Of a stretch of DNA of 64,000 nt, positions 17,874-26,159 are shown in pieces; position 1 is the first letter of the stretch; each line of letters starts with the position of its first letter. Where the stretch lies: positions 62,001-126,000 of the forward strand of contig NZ_JALLGK010000011.1 in NCBI RefSeq assembly GCF_023072595.1, read 5' to 3'. The notes beneath the pieces were generated by a model that worked only from the letters and a program-made list of their open reading frames with translations, was not told the DNA's origin and made no database searches. Source of the DNA: Streptomyces sp. XM4193 (GTDB taxonomy: Bacteria; Actinomycetota; Actinomycetes; Streptomycetales; Streptomycetaceae). A program made the translations under genes and the position numbers.

Positions 17874-18971
17874 ATGGCCGCGCTCACAGTCGAGTCCGCC
17901 ACCGTGCGCTTCGGCGACCGCACCGTGCTCGACGAGGTCGACCTCAGGGTCGAGGAGCGGGAGACGGTGTGCGTGCTCGGGCCGAGCGGCAGCGGCAAGT
18001 CGACGCTGCTGCGGGCGGTCGCGGGCCTGCGGGAGCCGGACAGCGGGCGGGTGCTGCTGGACGGGTCGGACCAGCGCGGCGTACCGGTGCACCGCCGCGG
18101 GCTGGGGCTGATGTTCCAGGACCACCAGCTCTTTCCGCAGCGCGACGTCGGCGGGAACGTCGCCTTCGGGCTGCGGATGCACGGTGTGCCGAAGCGACAG
18201 GCGGCGGCGCGCGTCGCCGAACTGCTGGAGATGGTCGGGCTGCCGGGCTCCGAACGCCGCGCCGTCGCCTCGCTCTCCGGCGGCGAGCAGCAACGTGTCG
18301 CGCTGGCACGGGCGTTGGCCCCGCAGCCGCGACTGCTGATGCTGGACGAGCCGCTGGGGCAGCTCGACCGGTCGCTCAGGGAACGACTCGCCCTGGAACT
18401 CCAGCAGCTGTTCGCGGAGTTGGGCACCACGGTGCTGGCCGTGACCCACGACCAGAGCGAGGCGTTCGCGCTCGCGGACCGCGTACTGGTGATGCGCGAG
18501 GGACGGATCGCTCAGAGCGGCACTCCGCTGGAGGTCTGGCAGCGTCCCGCCTCCGCCTTCGTGGCCCGCTTCCTGGGCTTCGACAACGTCGTCCGGGCGA
18601 CCGTCGTCGAAGGCGTCGCACGTACGCCGTGGGGCCGGATCGCGCTGCCCGGCACGCCCGCGGGCGAGGGGGCGCTGCTGGTGCGGCCCGCGGGCGTGCG
18701 GCTGAGCGCGGCCGGCGGCCTGGCGTGCCGGGTGCGGGCGCGCACCTTCCGCGGCGACCACGTCGCGCTCCTGCTCGCGCCCGAGCGCGGGCCGGAGCTC
18801 CAGGCCACCTGCGCGCTGCGTGAGGCGCCGCAGCCGGGTGAGACGGTGAGGGTGGACCTCGATCCGGCGGAGGCGGTCTGGCTGGGCGCCGACGAGGGGG
18901 CTCACGCGGACGGGGGTTCCCGGTCGGACGGGGGCGCTCGTGCGGCGGGGACTGGCCGCTCCGCGCCCTAA
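17874..18971 (+). CDS. thiQ: Thiamine ABC transporter ATP-binding protein
   Basis: A 365-residue ABC ATPase with all motifs: Walker A GPSGSGKST (36-44), Q-loop FQDHQLFPQ, signature LSGGEQQRVALARAL, Walker B LLMLDEPLGQLD and H-loop AVTHDQSEA. The C-terminal third is a TOBE-like regulatory domain, as in importers of the spermidine/iron/thiamine group. It powers the ThiP permease. ATG 17874 abuts the thiP stop, with GGGAG just upstream. Its TAA stop overlaps the stop of the convergent permease gene by 4 bp (CTAA), leaving no room for a separate terminator. Confidence 0.93.
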   Translation: MAALTVESATVRFGDRTVLDEVDLRVEERETVCVLGPSGSGKSTLLRAVAGLREPDSGRVLLDGSDQRGVPVHRRGLGLMFQDHQLFPQRDVGGNVAFGLRMHGVPKRQAAARVAELLEMVGLPGSERRAVASLSGGEQQRVALARALAPQPRLLMLDEPLGQLDRSLRERLALELQQLFAELGTTVLAVTHDQSEAFALADRVLVMREGRIAQSGTPLEVWQRPASAFVARFLGFDNVVRATVVEGVARTPWGRIALPGTPAGEGALLVRPAGVRLSAAGGLACRVRARTFRGDHVALLLAPERGPELQATCALREAPQPGETVRVDLDPAEAVWLGADEGAHADGGSRSDGGARAAGTGRSAP

Positions 18972-20032
18972 CCGAGCTGCGCGGTGAGTGCGATGAGCGC
19001 GGCGGTGGTCGGCAGGAAGACCGCCAGCAGGGAGCCGGCCCGCAGGAGCGCCGCCCGGCGCGGCAGCGCGGCGGGCGCGCCGATGCGGTGCAGCGCGACC
19101 TCGGTGGCGGTGCGCCTCGGAGTGCGTCGCCGTGCCGCGAGGATCAGGCCGGCCAGCGCGCAGAGCAGCACGACCGCGCAGGCGAACTGGAGATGCGGGG
19201 CGAGGACGTCGGCGGGGTCGAGGCGCTGCCGGAGTGCCGCGACCGTCCACAGTAGCGCCGTCAACAGGCCCAACGGGGCACCCAGCACGGCCGGTTCGGC
19301 GAGCAGCGCACGTCCGGCGAGCAGCCGGGCCGGGCCGGGCCCGGCCCGGGTGAGAAGGTGCCCGGCCGCTGCGGTCAGCCCGGGGCCCGCTGCCACCAGG
19401 CCGAGCGCGACCAGCGCGGCCCCGGCGCGCGAGGCGGTGCCGAGCACCAGTGCGGCCGTGACCGCCGCGCCCCCGCACCCCAGCAGGAGGAGCGGTCCGT
19501 ACGGGGCGGGTGGCCGGCCGATCGTGCGTGAGCGCGTCGCCAGGGCGGCAGCGCAGCCGGTGGCAGCGGGCAGCACCAGCAGCAGTGTCAGAGCGGCCGG
19601 CAAAGGCAACGCCGCGCCCTCGACGGCCGGTTGACCCGACGCCCCGATCACCGTCAGGCCGTCACCGCCGGTTCCCGTGCGCGGCGCCGTCCGGAACGCG
19701 AGTGCCGCGGCGCTTCCGAGCAGCGCCGCGGCGGACAGGCAGCGCCAGGAGCCGAGCGCCGTACTCCCGCGGTGGTGCCCGCCGGGCCCCGAAGGGCCTG
19801 CGGCACAGGCGGAGTTGCTGCCGGCCGCCGTCCACACCGCGAGGGCGACCACTGCCGCCAGCGGTGGAACGCACCACAGCAGTCGTACGGTCGCGGCCTC
19901 CCCGGGCTGGCGGACCGCCTGGGCGAGAGCCGCCAGCAGCAGCGCGCTCACCGCGGCGGAGGCGGCGGCGACGAGCGCCAGCGGCGCCAGGGCCGCCGGC
20001 CGGGCGCGGCGGATCAGACGGAGGGCGAGCAC
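18968..20032 (-). CDS. ABC transporter integral membrane subunit
   Basis: A 354-residue, very Ala/Leu-rich protein with roughly eight hydrophobic segments, the first at PAALAPLALVAAASAAVSALL. A cytoplasmic loop reads LAARRRTPRRTATEVALHRIGAPAAL near the C-terminus. That TEVALHRIGAP segment resembles the loop before the last helices of FtsX/MacB-type permeases, where the usual motif is REIGLLRAIGA. No large extracellular domain is seen. GTG 20032 overlaps the end of the ATPase gene by 19 bp, so the two are one operon. Substrate unknown; export of a lipid or peptide would suit the family. Confidence 0.82.
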   Translation of the reverse strand: MLALRLIRRARPAALAPLALVAAASAAVSALLLAALAQAVRQPGEAATVRLLWCVPPLAAVVALAVWTAAGSNSACAAGPSGPGGHHRGSTALGSWRCLSAAALLGSAAALAFRTAPRTGTGGDGLTVIGASGQPAVEGAALPLPAALTLLLVLPAATGCAAALATRSRTIGRPPAPYGPLLLLGCGGAAVTAALVLGTASRAGAALVALGLVAAGPGLTAAAGHLLTRAGPGPARLLAGRALLAEPAVLGAPLGLLTALLWTVAALRQRLDPADVLAPHLQFACAVVLLCALAGLILAARRRTPRRTATEVALHRIGAPAALPRRAALLRAGSLLAVFLPTTAALIALTAQLG

Positions 20033-21045
20033 GGCGCCGCGTCCCGTCGGGAGCCGGTGGCAACGGCGCGTACGGGTTCCGGAGGAGCGGGGAGTGCGGG
20101 CTCTGGGGGAGCGGCGTGTGCGGGCTCTGGGGGAGCGGCGCGTACGGGGTCCGGGGGAGCGGGGAGTGCGCGCCCGGCGCCCGGCTGCCGGTCCGGGGCG
20201 CCCGACCGTACGTGCCCGGGCTCGTGCCGTACCTGCCCGGGTTCCCGACGTACCTGCGTGCACCGGCCGTCGACCAGACGCACCGTACGGTCGGCCAACT
20301 GCACGGCGTCGTACGGCAGTTGGTCGCTGCTCCCGGTCGGCGCCGGGGCCGGGAGCGGCGTGTCCGGGCCGGCGAGCACCACGGTCAGCCCGTGCGAACG
20401 GGCCGCGGTGGCGAGAGCGCGGAGCAGCAGCGCGCCGTCGCGGCGGTGGAGTGCGGCGGTGGGTTCGTCGGCGAAGAGCACGGACGGTTCGCGGACCAGC
20501 GCGCGGGCGAGCGCCACTCGTTGACGCTGCGCCGGGTCGAGGGCGGCCGGGCGCAGATCGGCGAGGCCGGCGACGTCCAGCCGCTCCAGCCAGTCGGTCG
20601 CCCGCTCCCGTGCCCGCCGCCCGCCATGGCCGGCCAGCAGCAGCGGCAGCGCGGTGTTCTCCCGAGCGGTCAGCTCCGGCACGAGGTCGGCGCGGCTGCC
20701 GATCCAGCCGAAGCGTTCGCCGCGCAGCCGGTCGAGCGCGGCGCGGCGCAGGGTGTGCAGGGGCTTGCTGTTGAACCACAACTCGCCCGTGTCCGGGCGC
20801 AGTTGGCCGGCCAGGCAGCGCAGCAGCGTGGTCTTTCCGCTGCCCCTGGGGCCGACGACGGCGAGGACCTCCCGGTCCCGTACGGCGACGGTGACCCCGG
20901 TGAGCACCGCAAAGCCGTCCCGGACGTGGTGCAGCGCGAGCGCGCGGAGCACGTCGTCGTCGGGGCGGTTGCGGGGCGGCCTGCGCGGGTGGCGGCCGTT
21001 CGGGGCCCTGTCGGCGCTCCTCGACGGCCCGGTGCTGCTGTGCAC
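20014..21045 (-). CDS. ABC transporter ATP-binding protein with degenerate motifs
   Basis: A 343-residue MacB/LolD-like ATPase. Walker A GPRGSGKTT (65-73) and Walker B VLFADEP (189-195) are intact. Three other motifs are not: the Q-loop reads GWIGSRADLVPE with Gly116 where Gln is expected; the signature is LDPAQRQR (169-176) in place of LSGGQ; and the switch reads VVLAGPDTP with no His. A disordered Pro/Arg tail of about 90 residues follows. GTG 21045 has a strong GGAGGTGAGG. Its partner is the overlapping permease gene. It may hydrolyse ATP slowly or act by binding only. Confidence 0.85.
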   Translation of the reverse strand: MHSSTGPSRSADRAPNGRHPRRPPRNRPDDDVLRALALHHVRDGFAVLTGVTVAVRDREVLAVVGPRGSGKTTLLRCLAGQLRPDTGELWFNSKPLHTLRRAALDRLRGERFGWIGSRADLVPELTARENTALPLLLAGHGGRRARERATDWLERLDVAGLADLRPAALDPAQRQRVALARALVREPSVLFADEPTAALHRRDGALLLRALATAARSHGLTVVLAGPDTPLPAPAPTGSSDQLPYDAVQLADRTVRLVDGRCTQVRREPGQVRHEPGHVRSGAPDRQPGAGRALPAPPDPVRAAPPEPAHAAPPEPALPAPPEPVRAVATGSRRDAAPCSPSV

Positions 21046-21131
21046 TGCCCTCACCTCCGCGGCTCGACGTTCCCCCGGCAGAGTGAACGAGCCCCCGGCG
21101 CTTCGGTCACTGCGGGGCGCCGCGATGGCGC

Positions 21132-21641
21132 TCAGGCGCGGCGCTCGCCTGGCCGACCGGAGGGCCCGCCGGGCAGGCGGTCGCGCCGCCCGAGGTGGAC
21201 GAAGGTCTCGGTGGCGCGCACCCCGGGGTGGGTGCGGATGCGACGGTTGACGATCTCCAGCAGATGTTCGTCGTCCTCGCAGGCGATCTCCACCAGCAGG
21301 TCGAAGGAGCCCGCGGTGACGACCACGCACTCGACCTCGGCGAGTTCCGCCAGGGCGTCCGCGACGGGATCCGGATCGCCCTCGACGGTCAGCCCCACCG
21401 TCGCCCGGCGCCAGAGCCCCAGTGCCCGCGGGTCGGTGACTGCCGCGATCCGGGTCGCGCCCTGCTCGACGAGGCGCTGCACCCGCTGGCGCACCGCGGC
21501 CTCGGAGAGCCCGACCGCCTTTCCGATCGCGGCGTAGGGACGGCGGCCGTCCTCCCGCAGCTGCTCGATGATCGCCAGCGACACGGCGTCGACGGGCGTC
21601 GGTCGGGGGGCGGTTCTGCGGTTGCGGGGCACGGGCCCCAC
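21132..21641 (-). CDS. Lrp/AsnC family transcriptional regulator
   Basis: A 169-residue regulator with an AsnC-type HTH (LAIIEQLREDGRRPYAAIGK, then AVGLSEAAVRQRVQRLVEQG) and a C-terminal RAM/Lrp ligand domain (VECVVVTAGSFDLLVEIACE...HPGVRATETFVHL). Such proteins are octameric sensors of amino acids or amines. The start is unclear: GTG 21641 is in frame, but the AGGAG (21652-21656) sits 10-12 bases away and is better spaced for an ATG at 21648 in another frame. It is divergent from the aldehyde dehydrogenase gene 170 bp away and is its likely regulator. Confidence 0.88.
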   Translation of the reverse strand: MGPVPRNRRTAPRPTPVDAVSLAIIEQLREDGRRPYAAIGKAVGLSEAAVRQRVQRLVEQGATRIAAVTDPRALGLWRRATVGLTVEGDPDPVADALAELAEVECVVVTAGSFDLLVEIACEDDEHLLEIVNRRIRTHPGVRATETFVHLGRRDRLPGGPSGRPGERRA

Positions 21642-21764
21642 AGTGCATGAGGACTCCTCTGTCGCACAAGGCAGTTGCGAGGTGATCCGTTGTGCGGAAG
21701 TCCTCTGGCGACGGTATCCGTGGCACCTGGTTCCACAGCCTGTCGAATACGTGAGGAACCCGGT

Positions 21765-21770
21765 TAGGGT
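21765..21770 (+). promoter_or_regulatory. Candidate -10 element for the aldehyde dehydrogenase gene
   Basis: TAGGGT at 21765-21770 resembles the Streptomyces housekeeping -10 consensus and lies 42 bp before GTG 21812. The -35 region 17-18 bp upstream (around GTCGAA) is weak, which suits activator control by the divergent Lrp protein. Confidence 0.4.
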
Positions 21771-21811
21771 GGATGTCTCACCCATCGGACAACGGAGCAG
21801 GAGGGTGCCAC

Positions 21812-23245
21812 GTGACCACTGAGCTGCGTCGACTGCGCAACTACATCGACGGTGAGTTCCGGGACGCCGTGGACGGGCGCACCACGGACGTGATCGACCC
21901 GACGACGGGCGAGACCTACGCTCGGGCCGCGCTCTCCGCCGCCGCCGACGTCGACGCCGCCATGGCCGCCGCCCGGACCGCTTTCCCCGGCTGGCGCGAC
22001 GCCACGCCGGGCGCGCGTCAGCTGGCGCTGCTGAAGATCGCCGACGCGCTGGAGGAGCGCGCCGACGAGCTGCTGGAGATCGAGTGCCACGACACCGGCA
22101 AGCCCCTGGAGCTGACGCGCCAGGAGGAGTTGCCGATGATGCTCGACCAGATCCGCTTCTTCGCGGGCGCGGCCCGAATGCTCGAGGGCAAGTCCGCGGG
22201 CGAGTACATGGAGGGGCTCACCTCCTTCGTCCGCCGCGAGCCGGTCGGCGTCTGTGCCCAGGTCGCGCCGTGGAACTACCCGATGATGATGGCCGTGTGG
22301 AAGTTCGCCCCGGCCATCGCGGCGGGCAACGCGGTCGTGCTCAAGCCCTCGGACACCACCCCGGCCTCCGCGGTGTTCCTGGCCGAGGTGCTGGGCGGCA
22401 TCCTGCCCAAGGGCGTCTTCAACGTCGTCTGCGGCGACCGCGACACCGGGCGGCTGATGGTGGAGCACCCCGTCCCCGCCATGGTCTCCATCACCGGTTC
22501 GGTGCGAGCCGGCATGGAGGTGGCGGCCTCCGGCGCCAAGGACGTCAAGCGCGTCCACCTGGAGCTCGGCGGCAAGGCGCCCGTCGTGGTCTTCGACGAC
22601 GTCGACCTCTCCGCCGCCGTCGAGGGCATCCGGGACGCCGGATTCTTCAACGCCGGCCAGGACTGCACCGCCGCCACCCGGGTGCTGGTGCAGGAGGGCG
22701 TGCACGACGAGTTCGTGACCGCGCTCGCCAAGGCCGCGGCCGAGGTCAGCACCGGTGACGTGACCGACGAGGAGTGCGCGTACGGCCCGCTGAACAACGA
22801 GGTCCACCTGGAGAAGGTGCGCGGCTTCATCGACCGTCTGCCGGCCCACGCGAAGGTCGAGCACGGCGGTGAACGGGTCGGCGAGAGCGGCTACTTCTTC
22901 GCCCCCACCGTCGTCTCGGGCCTGCGCCAGGACGACGAGATCATCCAGAACGAGGTCTTCGGCCCGGTCATCACGGTGCAGAAGTTCAGCGACGAGGACC
23001 AGGCCGTCGAGTGGGCCAACGGCGTCGAGTACGCGCTCGCCTCCTCGGTGTGGACCCGTGACCACGGCCGGGCGATGCGGCTCTCCAAGAGCCTGGACTT
23101 CGGCTGCGTGTGGATCAACACCCACATCCCGCTGGTCGCCGAGATGCCGCACGGCGGCTTCAAGAAGTCGGGGTACGGCAAGGACCTCTCGGCGTACGGC
23201 TTCGAGGACTACACCCGGGTCAAGCACGTCATGACGGCGCTCTAG
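21812..23245 (+). CDS. Aldehyde dehydrogenase, probable 4-aminobutyraldehyde dehydrogenase
   Basis: A 477-residue NAD(P)-dependent aldehyde dehydrogenase. Landmarks are [13 protein letters not shown] (cofactor entrance), [14 protein letters not shown] (general base Glu), [11 protein letters not shown] (catalytic Cys) and [12 protein letters not shown]. The Asp before the catalytic Cys and the overall pattern resemble gamma-aminobutyraldehyde and betaine aldehyde dehydrogenases, used in putrescine breakdown to GABA. GTG 21812 has AGGAGGG (21799-21805); an in-frame ATG at 21773 does not. Substrate assignment is inference, supported by the divergent Lrp regulator and gabT a few kilobases downstream. 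It ends at a very strong terminator. Confidence 0.9.
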   Translation: MTTELRRLRNYIDGEFRDAVDGRTTDVIDPTTGETYARAALSAAADVDAAMAAARTAFPGWRDATPGARQLALLKIADALEERADELLEIECHDTGKPLELTRQEELPMMLDQIRFFAGAARMLEGKSAGEYMEGLTSFVRREPVGVCAQVAPWNYPMMMAVWKFAPAIAAGNAVVLKPSDTTPASAVFLAEVLGGILPKGVFNVVCGDRDTGRLMVEHPVPAMVSITGSVRAGMEVAASGAKDVKRVHLELGGKAPVVVFDDVDLSAAVEGIRDAGFFNAGQDCTAATRVLVQEGVHDEFVTALAKAAAEVSTGDVTDEECAYGPLNNEVHLEKVRGFIDRLPAHAKVEHGGERVGESGYFFAPTVVSGLRQDDEIIQNEVFGPVITVQKFSDEDQAVEWANGVEYALASSVWTRDHGRAMRLSKSLDFGCVWINTHIPLVAEMPHGGFKKSGYGKDLSAYGFEDYTRVKHVMTAL

Positions 23246-23282
23246 CCGTATCCGCCGCGGCGTGCGAGCGCCGGGGCCGGCA

Positions 23283-23319
23283 CAGGCGCACCGGACACCT
23301 CGGGTGTCCGGTGCGCCTG
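23283..23319. terminator. Bidirectional terminator between convergent genes
   Basis: A perfect 17-bp stem: CAGGCGCACCGGACACC (23283-23299) and its exact complement (23303-23319), with a TCG loop. It lies between the aldehyde dehydrogenase gene and the oppositely oriented deaminase gene and can serve both. Confidence 0.9.
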
Positions 23320-23459
23320 CTCGCTTTCGGCGGCGGGGCGGCCGCGCCGCGGGGCGGCGGGGGACCGCCGAACCGGCGCCGGGGCACGGGCCGTTGGTCG
23401 TCGGCAGTGCGTCGGTGGCGCGTCGTGCGGGGTCGAACGGGGCCCGGCCGGCCGCGTGT

Positions 23460-24518
23460 TCAGCCGTCGTGGGCGGCGAGGTGGGCGTCGATCTCGGCGT
23501 TGAGCCGCACCGCCTCGTCCGGCTCCATGAAGGAGGCGGTCACCGCGTTGCGTGCGAGGTCGGCCACCCCTGCCGCGTCCAGTTCCAGCAGCCGCGCGGC
23601 GATGGCGTACTCGGTGCACAGGTCGGTGCCGAACATCGGCGGATCGTCGGAGTTGATCGTCACCAGCACGCCGGCGTCCACCATGCTGCGCAGCGGGTGG
23701 TGCTCAAGGTCGGGCACGGCCCTGGTGGCCACGTTGGAGGTGGGGCAGACCTCCAGGGGGATGCGGTGCTCGGCGAGATGGGCCAGCAGCGCCGGATCCT
23801 GTGCGGAGCTCGTACCGTGGCCGATGCGCTCGGCCCGCAGCACGGTCAGCGCGTCCCACACGGTCGCCGGCCCGGTGGTCTCACCGGCGTGCGGCACGCT
23901 GTGCAGCCCCTCGGCGATGGCCCGGTCGAAGTGAGGCTTGAACTGCGGTCGCGGTACGCCGATCTCCGGTCCGCCGAGGCCGAAGGAGACCAGTCCCTCC
24001 GGCCGGTGCTCGCACGCCAGCCGTACGGTCTCCTCCGCGGCCTCCAGCCCGGCCTCGCCCGGGATGTCGAAGCACCAGCGCAGCGAGAGCCCGAACTCCC
24101 GGGCCGCCGCCGCCCGTGCGTCCTCGATCGCCTCCATGAACGCCTGCGGCGCGATACCGCGCCGGGTCGAGCTGAAGGGGGTGACGGTCAGCTCGGCGTA
24201 GCGGATGTTCTGCGCCGCCATGTCCCTGGCCACCTCGTAGGTGAGCAGGCGTACGTCCTCCTCGTCCTTGATGAGGTCGACGACGGAGAGGTAGACGTCG
24301 ATGAAGTGGGCGAAGTCGCGGAAGGTGAAGTAGTCCGCCAGCGCCTCCGCGTCGGCCGGAACCTTCGACTCCGGGTGCCTGGCGGCCAGTTCGGCGACGA
24401 TGCGCGGCGAGGCGGAGCCCACGTGGTGGACGTGCAGCTCGGCCTTCGGCAGCCCGGCGATGAACGCGGTGAGATCGCGGCGCTCGGCCCGGTCGGTGGT
24501 GTCGGTGTGTGCGGTCAA
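23460..24518 (-). CDS. Adenosine-deaminase-family enzyme, probable aminodeoxyfutalosine deaminase
   Basis: A 352-residue metal-dependent deaminase of the adenosine deaminase superfamily. Zinc ligands His29 and His31 are in KAELHVHHVGSASP; further motifs are HSVPHAGET, RIGHGTSS and TINSDDPPMFGTDL. Ordinary adenosine deaminases have HxHL(D/E)G; the HVHHVGSASP variant is the form I recall for Streptomyces proteins (SCO5662, SAV2595) that deaminate 6-amino-6-deoxyfutalosine to futalosine in menaquinone synthesis. The gene lies at the matching chromosomal place. The start appears to be TTG 24518, with AGGGAGGG upstream. If the assignment is wrong it is adenosine deaminase. Confidence 0.88.
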   Translation of the reverse strand: MTAHTDTTDRAERRDLTAFIAGLPKAELHVHHVGSASPRIVAELAARHPESKVPADAEALADYFTFRDFAHFIDVYLSVVDLIKDEEDVRLLTYEVARDMAAQNIRYAELTVTPFSSTRRGIAPQAFMEAIEDARAAAAREFGLSLRWCFDIPGEAGLEAAEETVRLACEHRPEGLVSFGLGGPEIGVPRPQFKPHFDRAIAEGLHSVPHAGETTGPATVWDALTVLRAERIGHGTSSAQDPALLAHLAEHRIPLEVCPTSNVATRAVPDLEHHPLRSMVDAGVLVTINSDDPPMFGTDLCTEYAIAARLLELDAAGVADLARNAVTASFMEPDEAVRLNAEIDAHLAAHDG

Positions 24519-24733
24519 CGAAGTGCCCTCCCTCGGCAGATTTCACATCGTAGGCGGCGGCTGCGCGGGGGAGTCGGTCGGCCGGGAGACGGTGCGACCG
24601 GCCGAGCACCGGGCCGTCGGCGGCGCCCGACGGCCCGGGTGCCGGCAGCGGCCGGTATCGCCCCAGGTGGGCGGCAGCCCGGACGCACCGCACCCCATAC
24701 GATGGAACAGCAGCGCAGAGCGGGAGGGGCACC

Positions 24734-25456
24734 ATGACGCACGAGCACGAGCCGGACGCACCGTCGGAGCAGTCGTCGAGCCGGCCGGACGCACCGTCGG
24801 CGAAGCACCGGCCGGTACGGCTGGACAAGCCCCGCGGCGCCTCGCTCGCGGAGCAGCCGACGCTCGCGGGCGACGGACCGCCGCCCGCTCCCGCGGCGCC
24901 GCCGGTGCCGCAGGCGCCCGAACCCCCGCCCGGCCAGGCCGCGTCGGCCCCTGCGCATCGCGCGCCGATGCCCGGCTACGGCCCGCCGCACGCCGTACCG
25001 CCCCACGCCGGAGCGCCGTACTCAGATGGGGCGCCGTACGCCGGTGGGGCGCCGTACGGCCCGCAGCCCGGGCAGGGCGCGTATCCGCAGGGCGGGTACG
25101 CGGCGTCCGGGCCCGCCGCCCACGGGTGGCCGGCCCCGGCGGTCCACGGGCACCCGGGCTGGGCCGGTCCGCCCCCGCCGGCCGGCGGAGTCGGCACCGC
25201 GGCGATGGTCGTCGGCATCATCTCCGGAGTGCTCGCGCTGACGGTGTACGGGCTGGTGCTCAGCCTCGTGCTCGGTCCGATCGCGCTCGGGCTGGGCATC
25301 TCGGCCAGACGGCAGGTCGCACGCGCACGGGCCGCCGGCGCCGTCCAGGGCGACAATTCCGGGCTGGCGACCGCGGGGTTCGTGCTCGGCATCGTGACCA
25401 CCGCGATCTCCTGGCTTCTGCTGGTGGTCGTGTTGATCGCGGTGGCCAACACCTAG
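24734..25456 (+). CDS. DUF4190 membrane protein with proline-rich N-terminus
   Basis: A 240-residue protein. Residues 1-150 are acidic then Pro/Gly/Tyr-rich (repeats of the type GAPY and GYGPP), probably disordered. The C-terminal 85 residues hold two hydrophobic hairpins, GTAAMVVGIISGVLALTVYG to GPIALGLGISARRQ, and GLATAGFVLGIVTTAISWLL. The GIxxG...GxxARRQ pattern is DUF4190, found in many actinobacterial membrane proteins of unknown function. ATG 24734 follows GGGAGGGG, and TACGAT at 24698-24703 could be its -10 element. It is divergent from the deaminase gene. Confidence 0.88.
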   Translation: MTHEHEPDAPSEQSSSRPDAPSAKHRPVRLDKPRGASLAEQPTLAGDGPPPAPAAPPVPQAPEPPPGQAASAPAHRAPMPGYGPPHAVPPHAGAPYSDGAPYAGGAPYGPQPGQGAYPQGGYAASGPAAHGWPAPAVHGHPGWAGPPPPAGGVGTAAMVVGIISGVLALTVYGLVLSLVLGPIALGLGISARRQVARARAAGAVQGDNSGLATAGFVLGIVTTAISWLLLVVVLIAVANT

Positions 25457-25601
25457 GCTCTCGGGCCTGTCGCAGGGATCTTCGCCGGGCGCGCGGTGCT
25501 CGGCCGGTGCGTCTGCCGCGCTGTCGCCCCTCGTCGCTGCTTCCCGGGGCACCTTCCCCCGACCTCCGCACCGGTGTTCCGTGCGGGGTGCATCGAACCA
25601 G

Positions 25602-25615
25602 GAACAAATTCGTTC
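25602..25615. promoter_or_regulatory. AT-rich near-palindrome upstream of the 25707 gene
   Basis: GAACAAATTCGTTC (25602-25615) is a near-perfect 14-bp palindrome (12 of 14 positions) that stands out by its low GC content. It is followed by TAATAA (25628-25633), a possible -10 element, about 74 bp before the downstream start. It may be an operator. Confidence 0.35.
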
Positions 25616-25706
25616 TCCGAACCCGCGTAATAACTCGCGCCCCCGTCGCTCTCCCCTTGGACGAACTGCCCGGACCGTGGGCAGCGCCGAGGGAAGGCAG
25701 CAAGTG

Positions 25707-26159
25707 ATGAACGGCGACGCGGGGGCGAAAGCAGCGGTGGAGTGGCTGGCGGCAGCCGCACCGGATCCGGTGGTCTGCAGGCAGGAGTGGGAGAGCAACC
25801 CGCTCGCCGTGACGCTGCTGCCGGCCGGGCGCAGATGGGACGTGCTGATCCTCACCGGCACGCTCGGTTGCCCCACCCTGACCGCGCTCCGCCGCTTCGC
25901 CGAGCAACCGGGGCCGGTGCTGGGCGACTTCGGGCAGTCGCGCACCGGCTTCTTCGTCCCGCCCGGCACCGCGGACCGCTGGATCGGTACGGGAGTGCGG
26001 GCCGCGGGACGCGGGTCCTGGATCGTGGTGCCCTACCCGGGCCGCCGCACCGGCGGAGTCCGCTGGCTGGTGCCGCCGGACGGCAGCGGAAGGCTCACCG
26101 ATCCGGCGGCCCTGGAGCTGGCGATGCACGAGGCCGCCGTCGGTCCCGTCGGCCGCTGA
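25707..26159 (+). CDS. Conserved Streptomyces hypothetical protein
   Basis: A 150-residue soluble protein: WLAAAAPDPVVCRQEWESNP, RRWDVLILTG, LRRFAEQPGPVLGDFGQSR and then a highly patterned TGFFVPPGTADRWIGTGVRA, GSWIVVPYPGRRTGGVRWL. The FFVPPGT and GGVRWLVPPDG segments look like those of small Streptomyces proteins remotely related to the N-terminal part of bifunctional primase-polymerases, but catalytic acidic residues are not evident. I do not assign a function. ATG 25707 (GTG 25704 also possible) follows GGAAGG. Its last 65 bp overlap the convergent PAP2 gene. Confidence 0.75.
   Translation: MNGDAGAKAAVEWLAAAAPDPVVCRQEWESNPLAVTLLPAGRRWDVLILTGTLGCPTLTALRRFAEQPGPVLGDFGQSRTGFFVPPGTADRWIGTGVRAAGRGSWIVVPYPGRRTGGVRWLVPPDGSGRLTDPAALELAMHEAAVGPVGR

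Noticed and set aside
16035-19478. Minus-strand open frame of 1,147 codons
   Set aside because: It is the antisense shadow of thiP-thiQ and neighbours; its Arg/His/Gln-rich translation has no family motif, and the opposite strand has clear ABC motifs.
25602-25615. GAACAAATTCGTTC as a LexA/SOS box
   Set aside because: The Gram-positive SOS box needs GAAC-N4-GTTC; here the spacer is six bases.
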